Positions 37,818 to 50,617 of a stretch of DNA of 64,000 bases are shown one piece after another. The notes beneath the pieces are model-generated. The model had not been told where the DNA came from, did no database searches, and was given only the letters and a program-made list of their open reading frames with translations. Where the stretch lies: the NCBI RefSeq assembly GCF_028747645.1, contig NZ_CP118100.1, forward strand, positions 1,922,001 through 1,986,000, read 5' to 3'. Each line of letters opens with the position of its first letter. Positions within the stretch are counted from its first letter, which is position 1. The position numbers were made by a program, and so were the translations under genes. Source of the stretch: Microbacterium esteraromaticum. Lineage in GTDB: Bacteria; Actinomycetota; Actinomycetes; Actinomycetales; Microbacteriaceae.

Positions 37818-38798
37818 TCAGTCGTCGATGCCGACGGGAACCGCGGCCTCGGTACCGGGGATGCCCTCCTGCTGGGCGCGCTTGTCGGCCATTGCGAGCA
37901 GGCGTCGGATCCGACCGGCGACCGCGTCCTTCGTGAGGGGCGGTTCGGCGTGGTGGCCGAGCTCGTCGAGGCTCGCATCCCGGTGCGCCAGGCGCAGGTT
38001 GCCCGCCATGCGCAGATGATCGGGAACCTCGTCGCCGAGGATCTGCAGCGCACGCTCGACGCGTGCGCATGCGGCGACGGCAGCCTGCGCCGAGCGGCGC
38101 AGGTTGGCGTCATCGAAGTTGACCAGGCGGTTCACACCGGCGCGCACCTCGCGGCGCTGACGCATCTCTTCCCAGGAGACGGCGGTGCGGCGCGCACCCA
38201 TGACGGTGAGGATCTTCTGGATGGACTCCCCCTCGCGCACGACGACGCGCGGAAGGCCGCGCACCTCGCGGGCCTTGGCGGCGATGCCCAGCCGATGTGC
38301 GGCACCGACCAGAGCCATGGCGGCCTCACCCGAGGGGCACGAGAATTCCAGCATCGCCGAACGGCCCGGCTCGCTGAGCGTTCCCGCGGCGAGGAAGGCG
38401 CCGCGCAGGATGCCCCCGAGCTCTTCCGGGGATCCCGTGGTGAGGCGATTGGGAAGGCCGCGCACCGGGCGGCGTCGCGCGTCGAGCAGACCGGTCTGGC
38501 GCGCCAGCGTCTCCCCCGCGCCGATCACACGCACGGCCCAGCGCGCACCGTCACCACCCGAGGAGCTCGCCTTGACCTGGGCAACCTCCGGACGCACACC
38601 GTAGATCTCGGCGAGGTCGCGGGTGACGCGCTTGGCCAACGTCTCAGCATCCACTTCCGCCTCGACAGCGACGCGACCTGCGATCGAGTGCAGCCCACCG
38701 GCGAAGCGCAGAATGGTTGTCACCTCCGCGACCCGCACCGTCGGGGGTGCATTGCGGATGCTGACAAGCTCAGCCTTGACGTCGGTGGTGAGGGCCAC
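37818..38798 (-). CDS. whiA: WhiA-family DNA-binding regulator
   Basis: Protein of 326 residues with an N-terminal homing-endonuclease-like domain lacking nuclease function and a C-terminal helix-turn-helix ([22 protein letters not shown]). It controls division and sporulation genes in Streptomyces, and in non-sporulating Actinobacteria is linked to cell division. The start is GTG 38798 after AAGGAG; a longer reading is unsupported. It follows rapZ directly, without the usual yvcK between. Confidence 0.93.
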   Translation of the reverse strand: MALTTDVKAELVSIRNAPPTVRVAEVTTILRFAGGLHSIAGRVAVEAEVDAETLAKRVTRDLAEIYGVRPEVAQVKASSSGGDGARWAVRVIGAGETLARQTGLLDARRRPVRGLPNRLTTGSPEELGGILRGAFLAAGTLSEPGRSAMLEFSCPSGEAAMALVGAAHRLGIAAKAREVRGLPRVVVREGESIQKILTVMGARRTAVSWEEMRQRREVRAGVNRLVNFDDANLRRSAQAAVAACARVERALQILGDEVPDHLRMAGNLRLAHRDASLDELGHHAEPPLTKDAVAGRIRRLLAMADKRAQQEGIPGTEAAVPVGIDD

Positions 38799-38818
38799 GG
38801 GACTCCTTAACGATCCAA

Positions 38819-38838
38819 TGCGTCGGATCGCCGACGCA
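38819..38838. promoter_or_regulatory. Small hairpin in the whiA leader
   Basis: Eight-base perfect stem (38819-38826 with 38831-38838) and a four-base loop in the rapZ-whiA gap. It could be a weak rapZ terminator or a leader element. Confidence 0.35.
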
Positions 38839-38897
38839 AAGGACAAGCTTACAAGGCCGCGCGTCCGAACACTGTGCGACCTTCAGCCGGAGACTCG

Positions 38898-39788
38898 CTA
38901 CTCCCGACCAAGATCGCGGTGTCGCACGTTCACGGCGACGCCAGGCGTATCCGCGAGCCGACGTGCGAGTTCCTCGGCCATCGCCACGGACCGGTGCTTT
39001 CCGCCCGTGCAGCCGATCGCGATCGTCGAATGGCTCTTGTTCTCACGCTGGTACCCCTCGAGCACCGGCCGGAGCGTCTGCGTATAGGCGTCGAGGAACT
39101 CCGCGGCGCCTGGCCGGGACAGCACGTAGTCGCGCACGTCGGCGTCCTTGCCCGTGAACGCGCGCAATTCCTCCTGCCAGAAGGGATTGGGCAGAAAACG
39201 CATGTCGGCGACATGGTCGACGTCGGTGGGCAGTCCGTACTTGAACCCGAAGCTCAGCAGAGTGACGCGGTGGCGCGCAGCGCCCTCCTCCGAGAACATC
39301 TCCGAGACCTGGGTGGCGAGCTGGTGGATGTTGAGCGCCGAGGTGTCGATCAGCAGGTCGGCCGACTCACGGATGGGCGCGAGTCGTGCACGCTCGGCGC
39401 GGATGCCATCGAGCAGCGTGCCGTCGCTCTGCAACGGGTGCGGACGGCGCACCGACTCGAATCGGCGCACCAGGACGTCGTCGGACGCATCCAGATACAG
39501 CACCTTCACGCTGCCGCGCCCCTGCAGCGCACGAGCGACGTCGGGGAAATCATCGAAGAGCCCAGGCCCGCGCACGTCCACGACAGCGGCGATCTTGGGC
39601 AGGTTCCCCGCGCCCATGTCTGTGAGCTCGAGCAAGGGCCGCAGGATCTGCGGCGGGAGGTTGTCCACGACGTACCAGCCGAGATCCTCGAGTGCGTTGG
39701 CTGCGGTCGTGCGCCCCGCACCGGACATGCCGGTGACGATGAGGAACTCGCCCTCCTGCTGGGCCTGGTCGGCTGGTTCGGCCATCAT
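38898..39788 (-). CDS. rapZ: RapZ-family nucleotide-binding protein
   Basis: P-loop protein of 296 residues. The Walker A reads GMSGAGRT (20-27), with Arg where the canonical motif has Lys; actinobacterial members share this. C-terminal [16 protein letters not shown] marks the RapZ metabolite-sensing domain. In E. coli RapZ regulates GlmZ RNA and amino-sugar synthesis; no GlmZ is known in Actinobacteria, so the role here is open. Overlaps uvrC by four bases (ATGA). Confidence 0.92.
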   Translation of the reverse strand: MMAEPADQAQQEGEFLIVTGMSGAGRTTAANALEDLGWYVVDNLPPQILRPLLELTDMGAGNLPKIAAVVDVRGPGLFDDFPDVARALQGRGSVKVLYLDASDDVLVRRFESVRRPHPLQSDGTLLDGIRAERARLAPIRESADLLIDTSALNIHQLATQVSEMFSEEGAARHRVTLLSFGFKYGLPTDVDHVADMRFLPNPFWQEELRAFTGKDADVRDYVLSRPGAAEFLDAYTQTLRPVLEGYQRENKSHSTIAIGCTGGKHRSVAMAEELARRLADTPGVAVNVRHRDLGRE

Positions 39789-41718
39789 GCTCCGGTTTCC
39801 TTATCGCTGGATTCCAGCCTATCCACTCCGGCGCCGGCTTCGCCGCCGAGGTGCGCGTGGATGGCTGCCGCGAGCGAAGGCCCGATCCCCGACACCTCCT
39901 GGATCTGCTCGGGTGCGGCACCCTTTAGCTTCGCGACCGATCCGAAATGAGTGAGCAGCGCCTTGATCCGCGCCGCACCGAGACCGGGGACCTCGCTCAG
40001 CACCGATTGGATGTCGCGCCGGCGCCGACGCCGCTGGTGCGTGATCGCGAATCGATGCGCCTCGTCACGCAACCGTTGGATCAGGTACAGTGCCTCGCTC
40101 GTGCGCGGCAGGATGACGGGGAAGTCATCGTCGGGGATCCAGATCTCCTCCAGACGCTTGGCGATGCCGCACACCGCGATCTCGGCGCGCCCGCTGTCGC
40201 GCAGTGCGCGCGCCGCGGCCTGCACCTGTGGCTTGCCGCCATCCACGACGAGCAGCTGCGGCCGGTAGGCGAAGCGCGGCTTAGGGCGTTCCCCGGCGGC
40301 CGGCGGATCGTCTATGCCTGCGTCGTCGGCGGGAGCACCGTTCTCGACGCGGGCCAGACGTCGCATGAGCACCTGGTACATCGAATCCGTGTCGTCGGTG
40401 GTTTCAGCGATGTTGAAAGACCGGTACTGGTCCTTGCGCGGCAACCCGTCCTCGAAGACCACCATCGAGGCGACGACATTGGTTCCGCCCAGATGCGAGA
40501 TGTCGAAGCACTCGATGCGCAGCGGCGCCTCGTCCATGCCGAGGGCTTCCTGCAAGTCGGTGAGCGCCTGCGTGCGCGCGACGTAATCGCTGGTGCGGCG
40601 CGTCTTGTGGCGCAACAGCGCCTGCTGGGCGTTGAGCGTTGCGGTACGCATGAGATCGGCTCGCTGTCCTCGCCGGGCAACTGCCAACTCCACCCGACGA
40701 CCGCGCCGCTGACGCAGCCACTGCTCAAGCTCAGCGGCATCGTCGGGCAGCTCCGGGACGAGAACACGACGCGGGATGTCGCTCGACTCGCCGTAGACCC
40801 GTTGCAGCACCTGGTCGACCAGTTCGCCTCCGCCGATGTCGAGTTCCTTGTCGACCGTGAGCGAATGCACGCCGCGCACGCGTCCGCCACGGATGACGAA
40901 GTGATGCACGGCCGCCGAGAGCTCGTCCTCGGCGATGCCGAGCAGATCAGCGTCCTCATCGCTGGGCAGCACCAGCGCGCTCTTGCTGAGTACAGCCTCG
41001 ATGGCCGAGAGCTTGTCACGGTACTTCGCGGCCGCCTCGTAGTCCATCGCGGCCGAGGCCGCCAGCATCCGCTTGGTCAGATCGCGCGTGAAGCGCTCGT
41101 CGCCACCCGCCATGAAGGCGACGAAGTCGTCGACCATGGCGCGGTGCTCGTCGATCGTCACCGTCATCGAGCAGGGGCCGCCGCACTTGCCGATCTGCCC
41201 GGGAAAGCACGGGCGGCCGGTCTGCATGGCGCGCCGGTAGCTCGCATCGCTGCATGTACGGATCGGGAACACCTTGACCATCAGATCGATGGTCTCGTGC
41301 ACCGCCCACACCTTCGGGTAGGGGCCGAAGTAGCGAGCCCCGGGGATGCGTCGGTTGCGCGTGACCATCACGCGCGGCGCCTCATCGGCGAGCGTCACCG
41401 CCATGAACGGGTACGACTTGTCATCCCGGTACCGCACGTTGAACGGCGGATCGAACTCTTTGATCCACATGTACTCCAGCTGCAGCGAGTCGACGTCGGT
41501 CGCGACGACCGTCCACTCGACCGATGCGGCCGTCGTCACCATCCGCCGAGTGCGCTCATGCAACGTGTGCAGCGGCGCGAAGTAGTTCGACAGGCGCTGG
41601 CGCAGGTTCTTCGCCTTGCCGACGTAGAGCACACGCCCCTCCGCATCGCGGAATCGGTAGACCCCGGGATCGGTCGGGATCTCGCCCGCCCGCGGCTTGT
41701 AGGGCAGGACGTCGGCCA

Positions 41719-41719
<1 letters not shown>
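39785..41719 (-). CDS. uvrC: UvrC, excision-repair endonuclease subunit
   Basis: Nuclease of 644 residues making both incisions in nucleotide excision repair. The N-terminal GIY-YIG domain shows [25 protein letters not shown] motif follows in the middle, then an RNase H-like domain with [10 protein letters not shown] and VDGGKPQV, and a helix-hairpin-helix end. The start overlaps the uvrA stop by one base (TGATG). Confidence 0.96.
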
Positions 41720-44616
<2,897 letters not shown>

Positions 44617-44664
44617 CAGACAAGTCTAGGAGCGGCCACCGACATGGCGGCGCTCGGGTGCGGA

Positions 44665-45108
44665 TCAGCGGCTGGTCGGGGCCGGACCGGCGAACGGGCG
44701 CAGCGCGTCCCGCAGAGCGGTGACCGTCGGGATATCGGCGCCGACCTGCGCCATGACGGCGCGCGGAACCTCCACCGCACGCTCGCGCAGAGCGCGCCCC
44801 TCCTCGGTCAGGCCGATGTCGAGGCGACGCTCGTCCGCCGCACTGCGCGTTCGCTGCACGAGCCCGTCCTTCTCCAAGCGCTTGACGAGCGGCGACGCGC
44901 TGGCGGGCTCCAGTGCCAGCGCATGGGCGAGCTCGTTGAGCGAGCGCGGCGAGCTCTCCCACAGCGCGAGCATCACGAGGTACTGCGGGTGCGTAAGCCC
45001 GAGCGGCTCAAGAATCGGACGGTAGATCGCCACGACGTTGCGCGCCGCCGTCACCATCGCGAAGCACAGCTGGTTCTCCAGCCGCAGCAGTTCATCATCG
45101 CTGGTCAT
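44665..45108 (-). CDS. OhrR-like MarR-family regulator
   Basis: Winged-helix regulator of 147 residues. It aligns with B. subtilis OhrR at the sensing segment LENQLCF, with the reactive cysteine at the same number (Cys15), and keeps Tyr29, while positions 19 and 40 are Val and His instead of Tyr (alignment from memory). This suggests one-cysteine peroxide sensing with altered tuning. It is divergent from the zinc-ribbon mini-protein gene, not from an ohr peroxidase gene. TATCAT lies six bases before the ATG, suggesting a leaderless mRNA. Confidence 0.85.
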   Translation of the reverse strand: MTSDDELLRLENQLCFAMVTAARNVVAIYRPILEPLGLTHPQYLVMLALWESSPRSLNELAHALALEPASASPLVKRLEKDGLVQRTRSAADERRLDIGLTEEGRALRERAVEVPRAVMAQVGADIPTVTALRDALRPFAGPAPTSR

Positions 45109-45153
45109 TCTCCGATGATACGAGGAACCCTAATCATTAGTACACTAAGGAAC
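45109..45153. promoter_or_regulatory. Shared operator-promoter of the OhrR-like and zinc-ribbon genes
   Basis: Contains CTAATCATTAG (45130-45140), a five-base inverted repeat around a central C. Immediately after it is TACACT (45141-45146), seven bases before the plus-strand ATG. TATCAT for the regulator is on the other strand (45120-45115). A 45-base gap with a dyad between two -10 boxes fits autoregulation with a divergent target. Confidence 0.55.
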
Positions 45154-45396
45154 ATGGCTGAGGATCCCACCCACGTCCCGTTGCGCACCCGCATCCGCGA
45201 GGCGGGCGGTCTTTACGCATGGTTCAACACGAACCTGATCCGCTTCGCGGGCCCCGCGTCGGTCGGCCCGTATGAGGCGACCCCGCCGCCCAGTGCAGAG
45301 GAACGCGCAGAGCGCGGATGCCCGCTGTGCGGCAACCCGATGAACAAGCACGAGATCGACCGCAGCGGGCCCAAGCCTCTGATGCACTGCCCCTGA
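45154..45396 (+). CDS. Zinc-ribbon-like mini-protein
   Basis: Protein of 80 residues. The N-terminal half carries LYAWFNTNLIRFAGPASVG and a Pro-rich linker. The C-terminal half has GCPLCGNPMNKHEID and MHCP, giving a CxxC pair, a His and a terminal Cys that could bind zinc or act as a redox thiol. It is not a known Ohr or peroxiredoxin. The start is set by TACACT seven bases upstream. It faces uvrB convergently with a nine-base gap. By context a redox-responsive small protein (inference). Confidence 0.75.
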   Translation: MAEDPTHVPLRTRIREAGGLYAWFNTNLIRFAGPASVGPYEATPPPSAEERAERGCPLCGNPMNKHEIDRSGPKPLMHCP

Positions 45397-45405
45397 CGGG
45401 GACGA

Positions 45406-47484
45406 CTACGCGTGGCCCGCGCGCTCCATGGCCCGTAGCTCCTTCTTGAGGTCCTGCACTTCGTCGCGGAGCCGTGCTGCGAGCTCGAACTTGAGTTCTG
45501 CGGCAGCGGCGAGCATCTGTTCCGAGAGATCGGCGATCGTCTCCTCGAGCTGCATCGCGCCCTCGGCCGCGATCCCCTCGCGGCGCAGGTTCGGTGTGGG
45601 CGACTTGCCCTTGCCGCTCTTGTTGCCCTTGCCCCGCCCCGCGCGCATGTCCGCCGTATCGGCGGCCTCACGCGCGAGCACTTCGGTGATGTCGGCGATG
45701 CGCTTGCGCAGCGGCTGCGGGTCGATTCCGTTGGCCTTGTTGTAGGCGATCTGCTTCTCGCGACGGCGCTCGGTCTCGTCGATGGCGTTGCGCATCGAGT
45801 CGGTCATGTTGTCGGCGTACATGTGCACCTGACCCGACACGTTGCGCGCCGCGCGCCCGATGGTCTGGATGAGTGACGTGCCCGACCGCAGGAAGCCCTC
45901 TTTGTCGGCGTCCAGGATCGCCACCAACGACACCTCGGGCAGGTCGAGGCCCTCGCGCAACAGGTTGATCCCGACGAGCACATCGTAGACGCCGGCCCGC
46001 AGCTCGGTGAGCAGTTCGACTCTGCGCAACGTGTCGACGTCCGAGTGCAGGTAGCGCACGCGGACACCGTGCTCACCGAGGAAGTCCGTCAGTTCCTCGG
46101 CCATCTTCTTCGTCAGCGTGGTGACGAGTACGCGTTCATCCCGCTCGACACGCGTCCGGATCTCTTCGAGAAGATCATCGATCTGCCCCTTGGAGGGCTT
46201 GACGATGATCTCGGGATCGACCAGTCCGGTGGGTCGGATGATCTGCTCGACCACACCGTCGGCGATCCCCATCTCGTACTTGCCCGGCGTAGCCGACAGG
46301 TACACGGTCTGCCCGACCCGGTTCTTGAACTCGTCGAAGCGCAATGGGCGGTTGTCCATGGCACTGGGCAACCGGAACCCGTGCTCGACGAGCGTGCGCT
46401 TGCGCGAGGCGTCTCCCTCGTACATCGCTCCGATCTGCGGCACGGTCACGTGCGACTCGTCGATGACGAGCAGGAAGTCATCGGGGAAGAAGTCGAGCAG
46501 CGTGTGCGGGGGCTCCCCCGCCTCCCGTCCATCGAGATGCCGGGAGTAGTTCTCGATCCCGCTGCAGAATCCCAGCTGCTGCAGCATCTCAATGTCGAAG
46601 GTGGTGCGCATGCGCAGTCGCTGGGCTTCGAGCAACTTGCCCTGCCGCTCGAGCTCGGCCAGCCGCTGCTCGAGTTCGGCCTCGATCGTGCCGATGGCAC
46701 GCTGAACGACATCCGTACCGGCTACGTAGTGCGAAGCGGGGAAGATCGGCACGGCGTCGAGCTTGGCGATGACATCGCCGGTGAGCGGATGCAACGAGTA
46801 GAGCGCCTCGATCTCGTCTCCGAACAACTCGATGCGGATCGCGTGCTCTTCGTACACCGGGATGATCTCGATCGTGTCGCCGCGTACCCGGAAGTTGCCT
46901 CGCGAGAAGTCGACGTCGTTGCGGTTGTACTGCATCGAGATGAACTGACGGATCAGCGCGTCACGGTCGTAGCGCTCCCCTACTTGCAGCGCCACCATGG
47001 CTCGCAGATACTCCTCGGGCGCACCGAGGCCATAGATGCACGACACCGTCGACACGACCACGACGTCTCGGCGGCTGAGCAGTGAGTTCGTCGTCGAGTG
47101 CCGCAGCCGCTCGACCTCCGCGTTGATCGACGAGTCCTTTTCGATGAAGGTGTCGGTCTGCGGCACGTAGGCCTCGGGCTGGTAGTAGTCGTAGTAGCTG
47201 ACGAAGTACTCGATGGCGTTGTGCGGCATGAGTTCTCGGAACTCGTTGGCCAACTGCGCGGCGAGCGTCTTGTTGTGCGCCATCACCAGCGTCGGCCGCT
47301 GCACCTGTTCGATGAGCCAGGCGGTCGTCGCCGACTTTCCCGTTCCCGTCGCGCCGAGCAGGACCACGTCGGTCTCGCCGGCATTGATGCGCGCGGCGAG
47401 GTCAGCGATGGCCTGCGGCTGATCGCCGGCCGGCATGTACTCGCTGACGACCTCGAAGGGGCGGACACTACGCGTGGGTTGCAT
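45406..47484 (-). CDS. uvrB: UvrB, excision-repair helicase subunit
   Basis: Helicase-like protein of 692 residues that verifies damage and positions UvrC. Walker A GATGTGKS is at 44-51, the damage-clamping beta-hairpin contains [12 protein letters not shown], later helicase motifs include [14 protein letters not shown], and a C-terminal UVR domain contacts UvrC. TACGCT seven bases before the ATG suggests a leaderless transcript. It is separated from uvrA by the OhrR-like pair. Confidence 0.97.
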   Translation of the reverse strand: MQPTRSVRPFEVVSEYMPAGDQPQAIADLAARINAGETDVVLLGATGTGKSATTAWLIEQVQRPTLVMAHNKTLAAQLANEFRELMPHNAIEYFVSYYDYYQPEAYVPQTDTFIEKDSSINAEVERLRHSTTNSLLSRRDVVVVSTVSCIYGLGAPEEYLRAMVALQVGERYDRDALIRQFISMQYNRNDVDFSRGNFRVRGDTIEIIPVYEEHAIRIELFGDEIEALYSLHPLTGDVIAKLDAVPIFPASHYVAGTDVVQRAIGTIEAELEQRLAELERQGKLLEAQRLRMRTTFDIEMLQQLGFCSGIENYSRHLDGREAGEPPHTLLDFFPDDFLLVIDESHVTVPQIGAMYEGDASRKRTLVEHGFRLPSAMDNRPLRFDEFKNRVGQTVYLSATPGKYEMGIADGVVEQIIRPTGLVDPEIIVKPSKGQIDDLLEEIRTRVERDERVLVTTLTKKMAEELTDFLGEHGVRVRYLHSDVDTLRRVELLTELRAGVYDVLVGINLLREGLDLPEVSLVAILDADKEGFLRSGTSLIQTIGRAARNVSGQVHMYADNMTDSMRNAIDETERRREKQIAYNKANGIDPQPLRKRIADITEVLAREAADTADMRAGRGKGNKSGKGKSPTPNLRREGIAAEGAMQLEETIADLSEQMLAAAAELKFELAARLRDEVQDLKKELRAMERAGHA

Positions 47485-47537
47485 AATACCCAGCGTAGGC
47501 CGCCCCTCCGACGTTGCGGTGCGAGCAGACCGCGCCG

Positions 47538-48119
47538 TTACGCGTTGTGAGTAATCGGGCCGACTACGGGTTGGCGGTAGTTGTCCGGGCGCACAGAGAT
47601 CAGGCCAGTGATCTGAAGCTTTCCGTCATCACCCGAACCCGTGACGTTGAGCGTCAGCGACCTCAGCTCGGGCTTCACCTCCGGGGGCAGGTTGTAGTCG
47701 ACGTTGAACCCCTGAATACCCACCTGGCACGTGATGTTCTGTGTGCTCACCAAGGTGAGCTGATTCTTCGTGGCGGATGAGATGCTCCAGACGCCCCCCA
47801 GCACCGTCGAGCCCGCAAGTGTGAAGTCAGGGTTGGCGCCGTTGTATGTCAACGTCGCCGTGAAATTCGCTTTCAGATTCCAGGGGTAGTACTGACCGTT
47901 CGGCTCTGTCGCGCAGTCTTTGGTCTCCATCCAGACCGCGGACATCGCAGCGCTGCCATCCTTGATGTTGTCAGACGACTCGACAAGCGGGCCGATCGCC
48001 CGCGGCACCACTCCAGAGGCTGCGGACATCGGCACGGCAACGGCTGCGGCGATGACGGGCACCGACCATGCGGCACCCTTTACGATAGTGCGGCGCGAGA
48101 GCGCAGGATTCTCACTCAT
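47538..48119 (-). CDS. Tat-exported protein of unknown function
   Basis: Secreted protein of 193 residues. The N-terminus [19 protein letters not shown] has the twin-arginine motif and hydrophobic core, with probable cleavage after about residue 36. The mature part is rich in Thr, Asn and Val, looks beta-sandwich-like, and has two cysteines (KDCATEP and NITCQVG) that could pair. Base composition is visibly lower in GC than the flanking coaE and uvrB. AGGAG precedes the ATG. No family function is recognised. It lies between two housekeeping genes and may be acquired. Confidence 0.78.
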   Translation of the reverse strand: MSENPALSRRTIVKGAAWSVPVIAAAVAVPMSAASGVVPRAIGPLVESSDNIKDGSAAMSAVWMETKDCATEPNGQYYPWNLKANFTATLTYNGANPDFTLAGSTVLGGVWSISSATKNQLTLVSTQNITCQVGIQGFNVDYNLPPEVKPELRSLTLNVTGSGDDGKLQITGLISVRPDNYRQPVVGPITHNA

Positions 48120-48227
48120 GGGTACTCCTTGGCAGGCGCGCAAGAGGTTCCCATCAACGATGAGGCTCCGACGCGGGCGGACGCGCGGGGCACCACGTAA
48201 TCCGCGCTCCCCAGCCCTCATATGCTA

Positions 48228-48258
48228 CCAGATAAGTTAAGGGTTCAAACTTATCTGG
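48228..48258. promoter_or_regulatory. A+T-rich inverted repeat before the Tat-protein gene
   Basis: Perfect 11-base arms CCAGATAAGTT and AACTTATCTGG with a nine-base loop. On the minus strand the loop holds TTGAAC and, 18 bases on, CATATG, so it overlaps a possible promoter of the Tat-protein gene. It could instead be the coaE terminator. Confidence 0.5.
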
Positions 48259-48274
48259 CGAGGGCGACGAGCGA

Positions 48275-48877
48275 CTATTCTCGTCCGCGCAGTCTTTCCC
48301 ACAGAGCATCAGTCTGCGCGATAGTGTGCCCCTCATCCAACGAGGTATTAACCATGACGTCCGCGATCGCGCGCCTGGCGGCATCCGGCACCTGTGCTGC
48401 GACACGAGCGCGGGCCGCTTCCTCAGCCATTCCGCGCAACTCGATCAGACGCCGGATCCGCAGCTCGGCGGGCGCGTCCGCCAGCACGATCAGGTCCCAC
48501 GGGTCATCGACACGGGCCTCGACCAGCAGAGGCACGTCGTAGACCACGACAGACTCCGGATCGGCAGCAAGAGCGGCGGCGAAGCGACGCGCGGACTCTT
48601 CACGCACCGCGGGGTGCACGATGCTGTTCAACCGAGCCAGCGCCTCGTCATCGCCGAAGACGCGCTCGCCCAGCGCCGCGCGATCCAGCGCGCCATCGTG
48701 CGCGATGACCCCCGACCCGAACTCCGCGACGATGGCGGCAAGCACCGGGGAACCGGGTGTCTGCACGTCGCGCACGATCTGGTCTGCGTCGACGATGACG
48801 GCACCGTGCTCGGCCAAACGGCGGGCGATGGTCGACTTGCCTGAGGCGATGCCTCCGGTCAGGGCGATGAGTGGCAT
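48275..48877 (-). CDS. coaE: Dephospho-CoA kinase
   Basis: Kinase of 200 residues for the last step of coenzyme A synthesis. P-loop GGIASGKS is at residues 8-15, with DADQIVRDV and YDVPLLVE in the expected places. The start is ATG 48877, since the upstream reading is out-of-family. It follows rpsA, as in many Actinobacteria. Confidence 0.94.
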   Translation of the reverse strand: MPLIALTGGIASGKSTIARRLAEHGAVIVDADQIVRDVQTPGSPVLAAIVAEFGSGVIAHDGALDRAALGERVFGDDEALARLNSIVHPAVREESARRFAAALAADPESVVVYDVPLLVEARVDDPWDLIVLADAPAELRIRRLIELRGMAEEAARARVAAQVPDAARRAIADVMVNTSLDEGHTIAQTDALWERLRGRE

Positions 48878-48983
48878 CCGCCCAGTGTCCCACGCCGGTG
48901 GCGGGACGCGCGTCCCGGAACGCGGAACGGGCCGCCACCCGCCCGAAGGCGAGGTGACGGCCCGTTGCTCACGGAGCGGATGC

Positions 48984-50438
48984 TCAGCTGTTGCCACCCG
49001 AGAGCTTCTCGCGCAGAGCGGCGAGAGCCTCGTCGTCGGCGAGGGTGCCGGCGCCGGAGTCGCTCGTGAACGACTGCGCAGCACCGAAGTCGTCGCCTGC
49101 AGCGGCCTCTTCTTCGGCAGCCTTGAGGACGGCGGCCTTGTGCGCCTCCCAGCGAGCCTGGGCTGCAGCGTACTCCTGCTCCCATGCCTCGCGCTGGGCG
49201 TCGAAGCCGTCCTTCCATGCACCGGTCTCGGCGTCGAAGCCCTCCGGGTACTTGTACTCGCCGTTCTCGTCGTACTCGGCGAGCATGCCGTACAGAGCCG
49301 GGTCGAACTCGGTGCCGTGCGGGTCGACCGATTCGTTCGCCTGCTTGAGCGACAGCGAGATGCGGCGACGCTCGAGGTCGATGTCGATGACCTTGACGAA
49401 GACCTCTTCGCCGACCGACACGACCTGCTCAGCCAGCTCGACGTGCTTGCTGGAGAGCTCCGAGATGTGCACGAGGCCCTCGATGCCGTCTGCGACGCGG
49501 ACGAACGCACCGAACGGAACCAGCTTGGTGACCTTGCCCGGTGCGATCTGACCGATCGCGTGCGTGCGGGCGAAGACCTGCCACGGGTCCTCCTGCGTCG
49601 CCTTCAGCGACAGCGAGACGCGCTCGCGGTCCAGGTCGACCTCGAGGATCTCGACGGTGACCTCCTGGCCGACCTCGACAACCTCGGAAGCGTGCTCGAT
49701 GTGCTTCCAGGACAGCTCCGAGACGTGCACCAGACCGTCGACGCCGCCGAGGTCGACGAACGCACCGAAGTTGACGATCGACGAGACGACACCCTTGCGA
49801 ACCTGACCCTTGTGCAGGTTGTTGAGGAACGTCGTGCGCGACTCCGACTGCGTCTGCTCCAGCAGAGCGCGGCGGCTCAGCACCACGTTGTTGCGGTTCT
49901 TGTCGAGCTCGAGGATCTTGGCCTCGATCTCCTGACCCAGGTACGGCGTGAGGTCGCGGACGCGGCGCAGCTCGATGAGCGATGCCGGGAGGAAGCCACG
50001 GAGGCCGATGTCGACGATGAGGCCGCCCTTGACGACCTCGATGACGGTGCCGGTGACGACGCCGTCGTTCTCCTTGATCTTCTCGACGTCGCCCCAGGCG
50101 CGCTCGTACTGCGCACGCTTCTTGGAGAGGATCAGACGGCCTTCCTTGTCCTCTTTCTGGAGAACGAGGGCCTCGACCTGGTCGCCGACGGCGACGACCT
50201 CGTTGGGGTCGACGTCGTGCTTGATGGAGAGCTCGCGGGAGGGGATGACACCCTCGGTCTTGAAGCCGACGTCGAGCAGAACCTCATCGCGGTCGATCTT
50301 GACGATCGTGCCCTCGATGATGTCGCCGTCGTTGAAAGACTTGATGGTCTTCTCGACCGCGGCCAGGAAGTCCTCGGCAGATCCGATGTCGTTGATCGCG
50401 ACCTGCTTGGTGGCCGGGGCGGTCGTTGCGCTAGTCAT
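48984..50438 (-). CDS. rpsA: 30S ribosomal protein S1
   Basis: RNA-binding ribosomal protein of 484 residues with four S1 (OB-fold) domains, at about 40-110, 125-195, 210-280 and 295-365. The last two contain the repeated GAFVDLGGVDGLVHVSELSW and GAFVRVADGIEGLVHISELS. A charged, Ala/Glu-rich C-terminal tail follows. The start is ATG 50438. A TAATCT (50572-50567) is a promoter candidate with a leader of about 120 bases. Confidence 0.96.
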   Translation of the reverse strand: MTSATTAPATKQVAINDIGSAEDFLAAVEKTIKSFNDGDIIEGTIVKIDRDEVLLDVGFKTEGVIPSRELSIKHDVDPNEVVAVGDQVEALVLQKEDKEGRLILSKKRAQYERAWGDVEKIKENDGVVTGTVIEVVKGGLIVDIGLRGFLPASLIELRRVRDLTPYLGQEIEAKILELDKNRNNVVLSRRALLEQTQSESRTTFLNNLHKGQVRKGVVSSIVNFGAFVDLGGVDGLVHVSELSWKHIEHASEVVEVGQEVTVEILEVDLDRERVSLSLKATQEDPWQVFARTHAIGQIAPGKVTKLVPFGAFVRVADGIEGLVHISELSSKHVELAEQVVSVGEEVFVKVIDIDLERRRISLSLKQANESVDPHGTEFDPALYGMLAEYDENGEYKYPEGFDAETGAWKDGFDAQREAWEQEYAAAQARWEAHKAAVLKAAEEEAAAGDDFGAAQSFTSDSGAGTLADDEALAALREKLSGGNS

Positions 50439-50617
50439 GTAGTGGGTTGTCCTTGTGAATGGAAGATCGGGCGTCGGGAGCCGGCAAGCCGATATGCTCA
50501 CGATGCGGTTGGATGTGGATTGCGATGTCACGCGGGCACGCAGGCGCACCCCACGAGTGACACTTCAGATTATCAGAAGCCGGGCGCGCCGCGCTCCCCC
50601 TGTTCTAGGCTGGAGCG

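Noticed and set aside
47485..47537. SOS (LexA) box before uvrB
   Set aside because: Searched by eye for a GAAC/GTTC dyad before uvrB and uvrA; none found.
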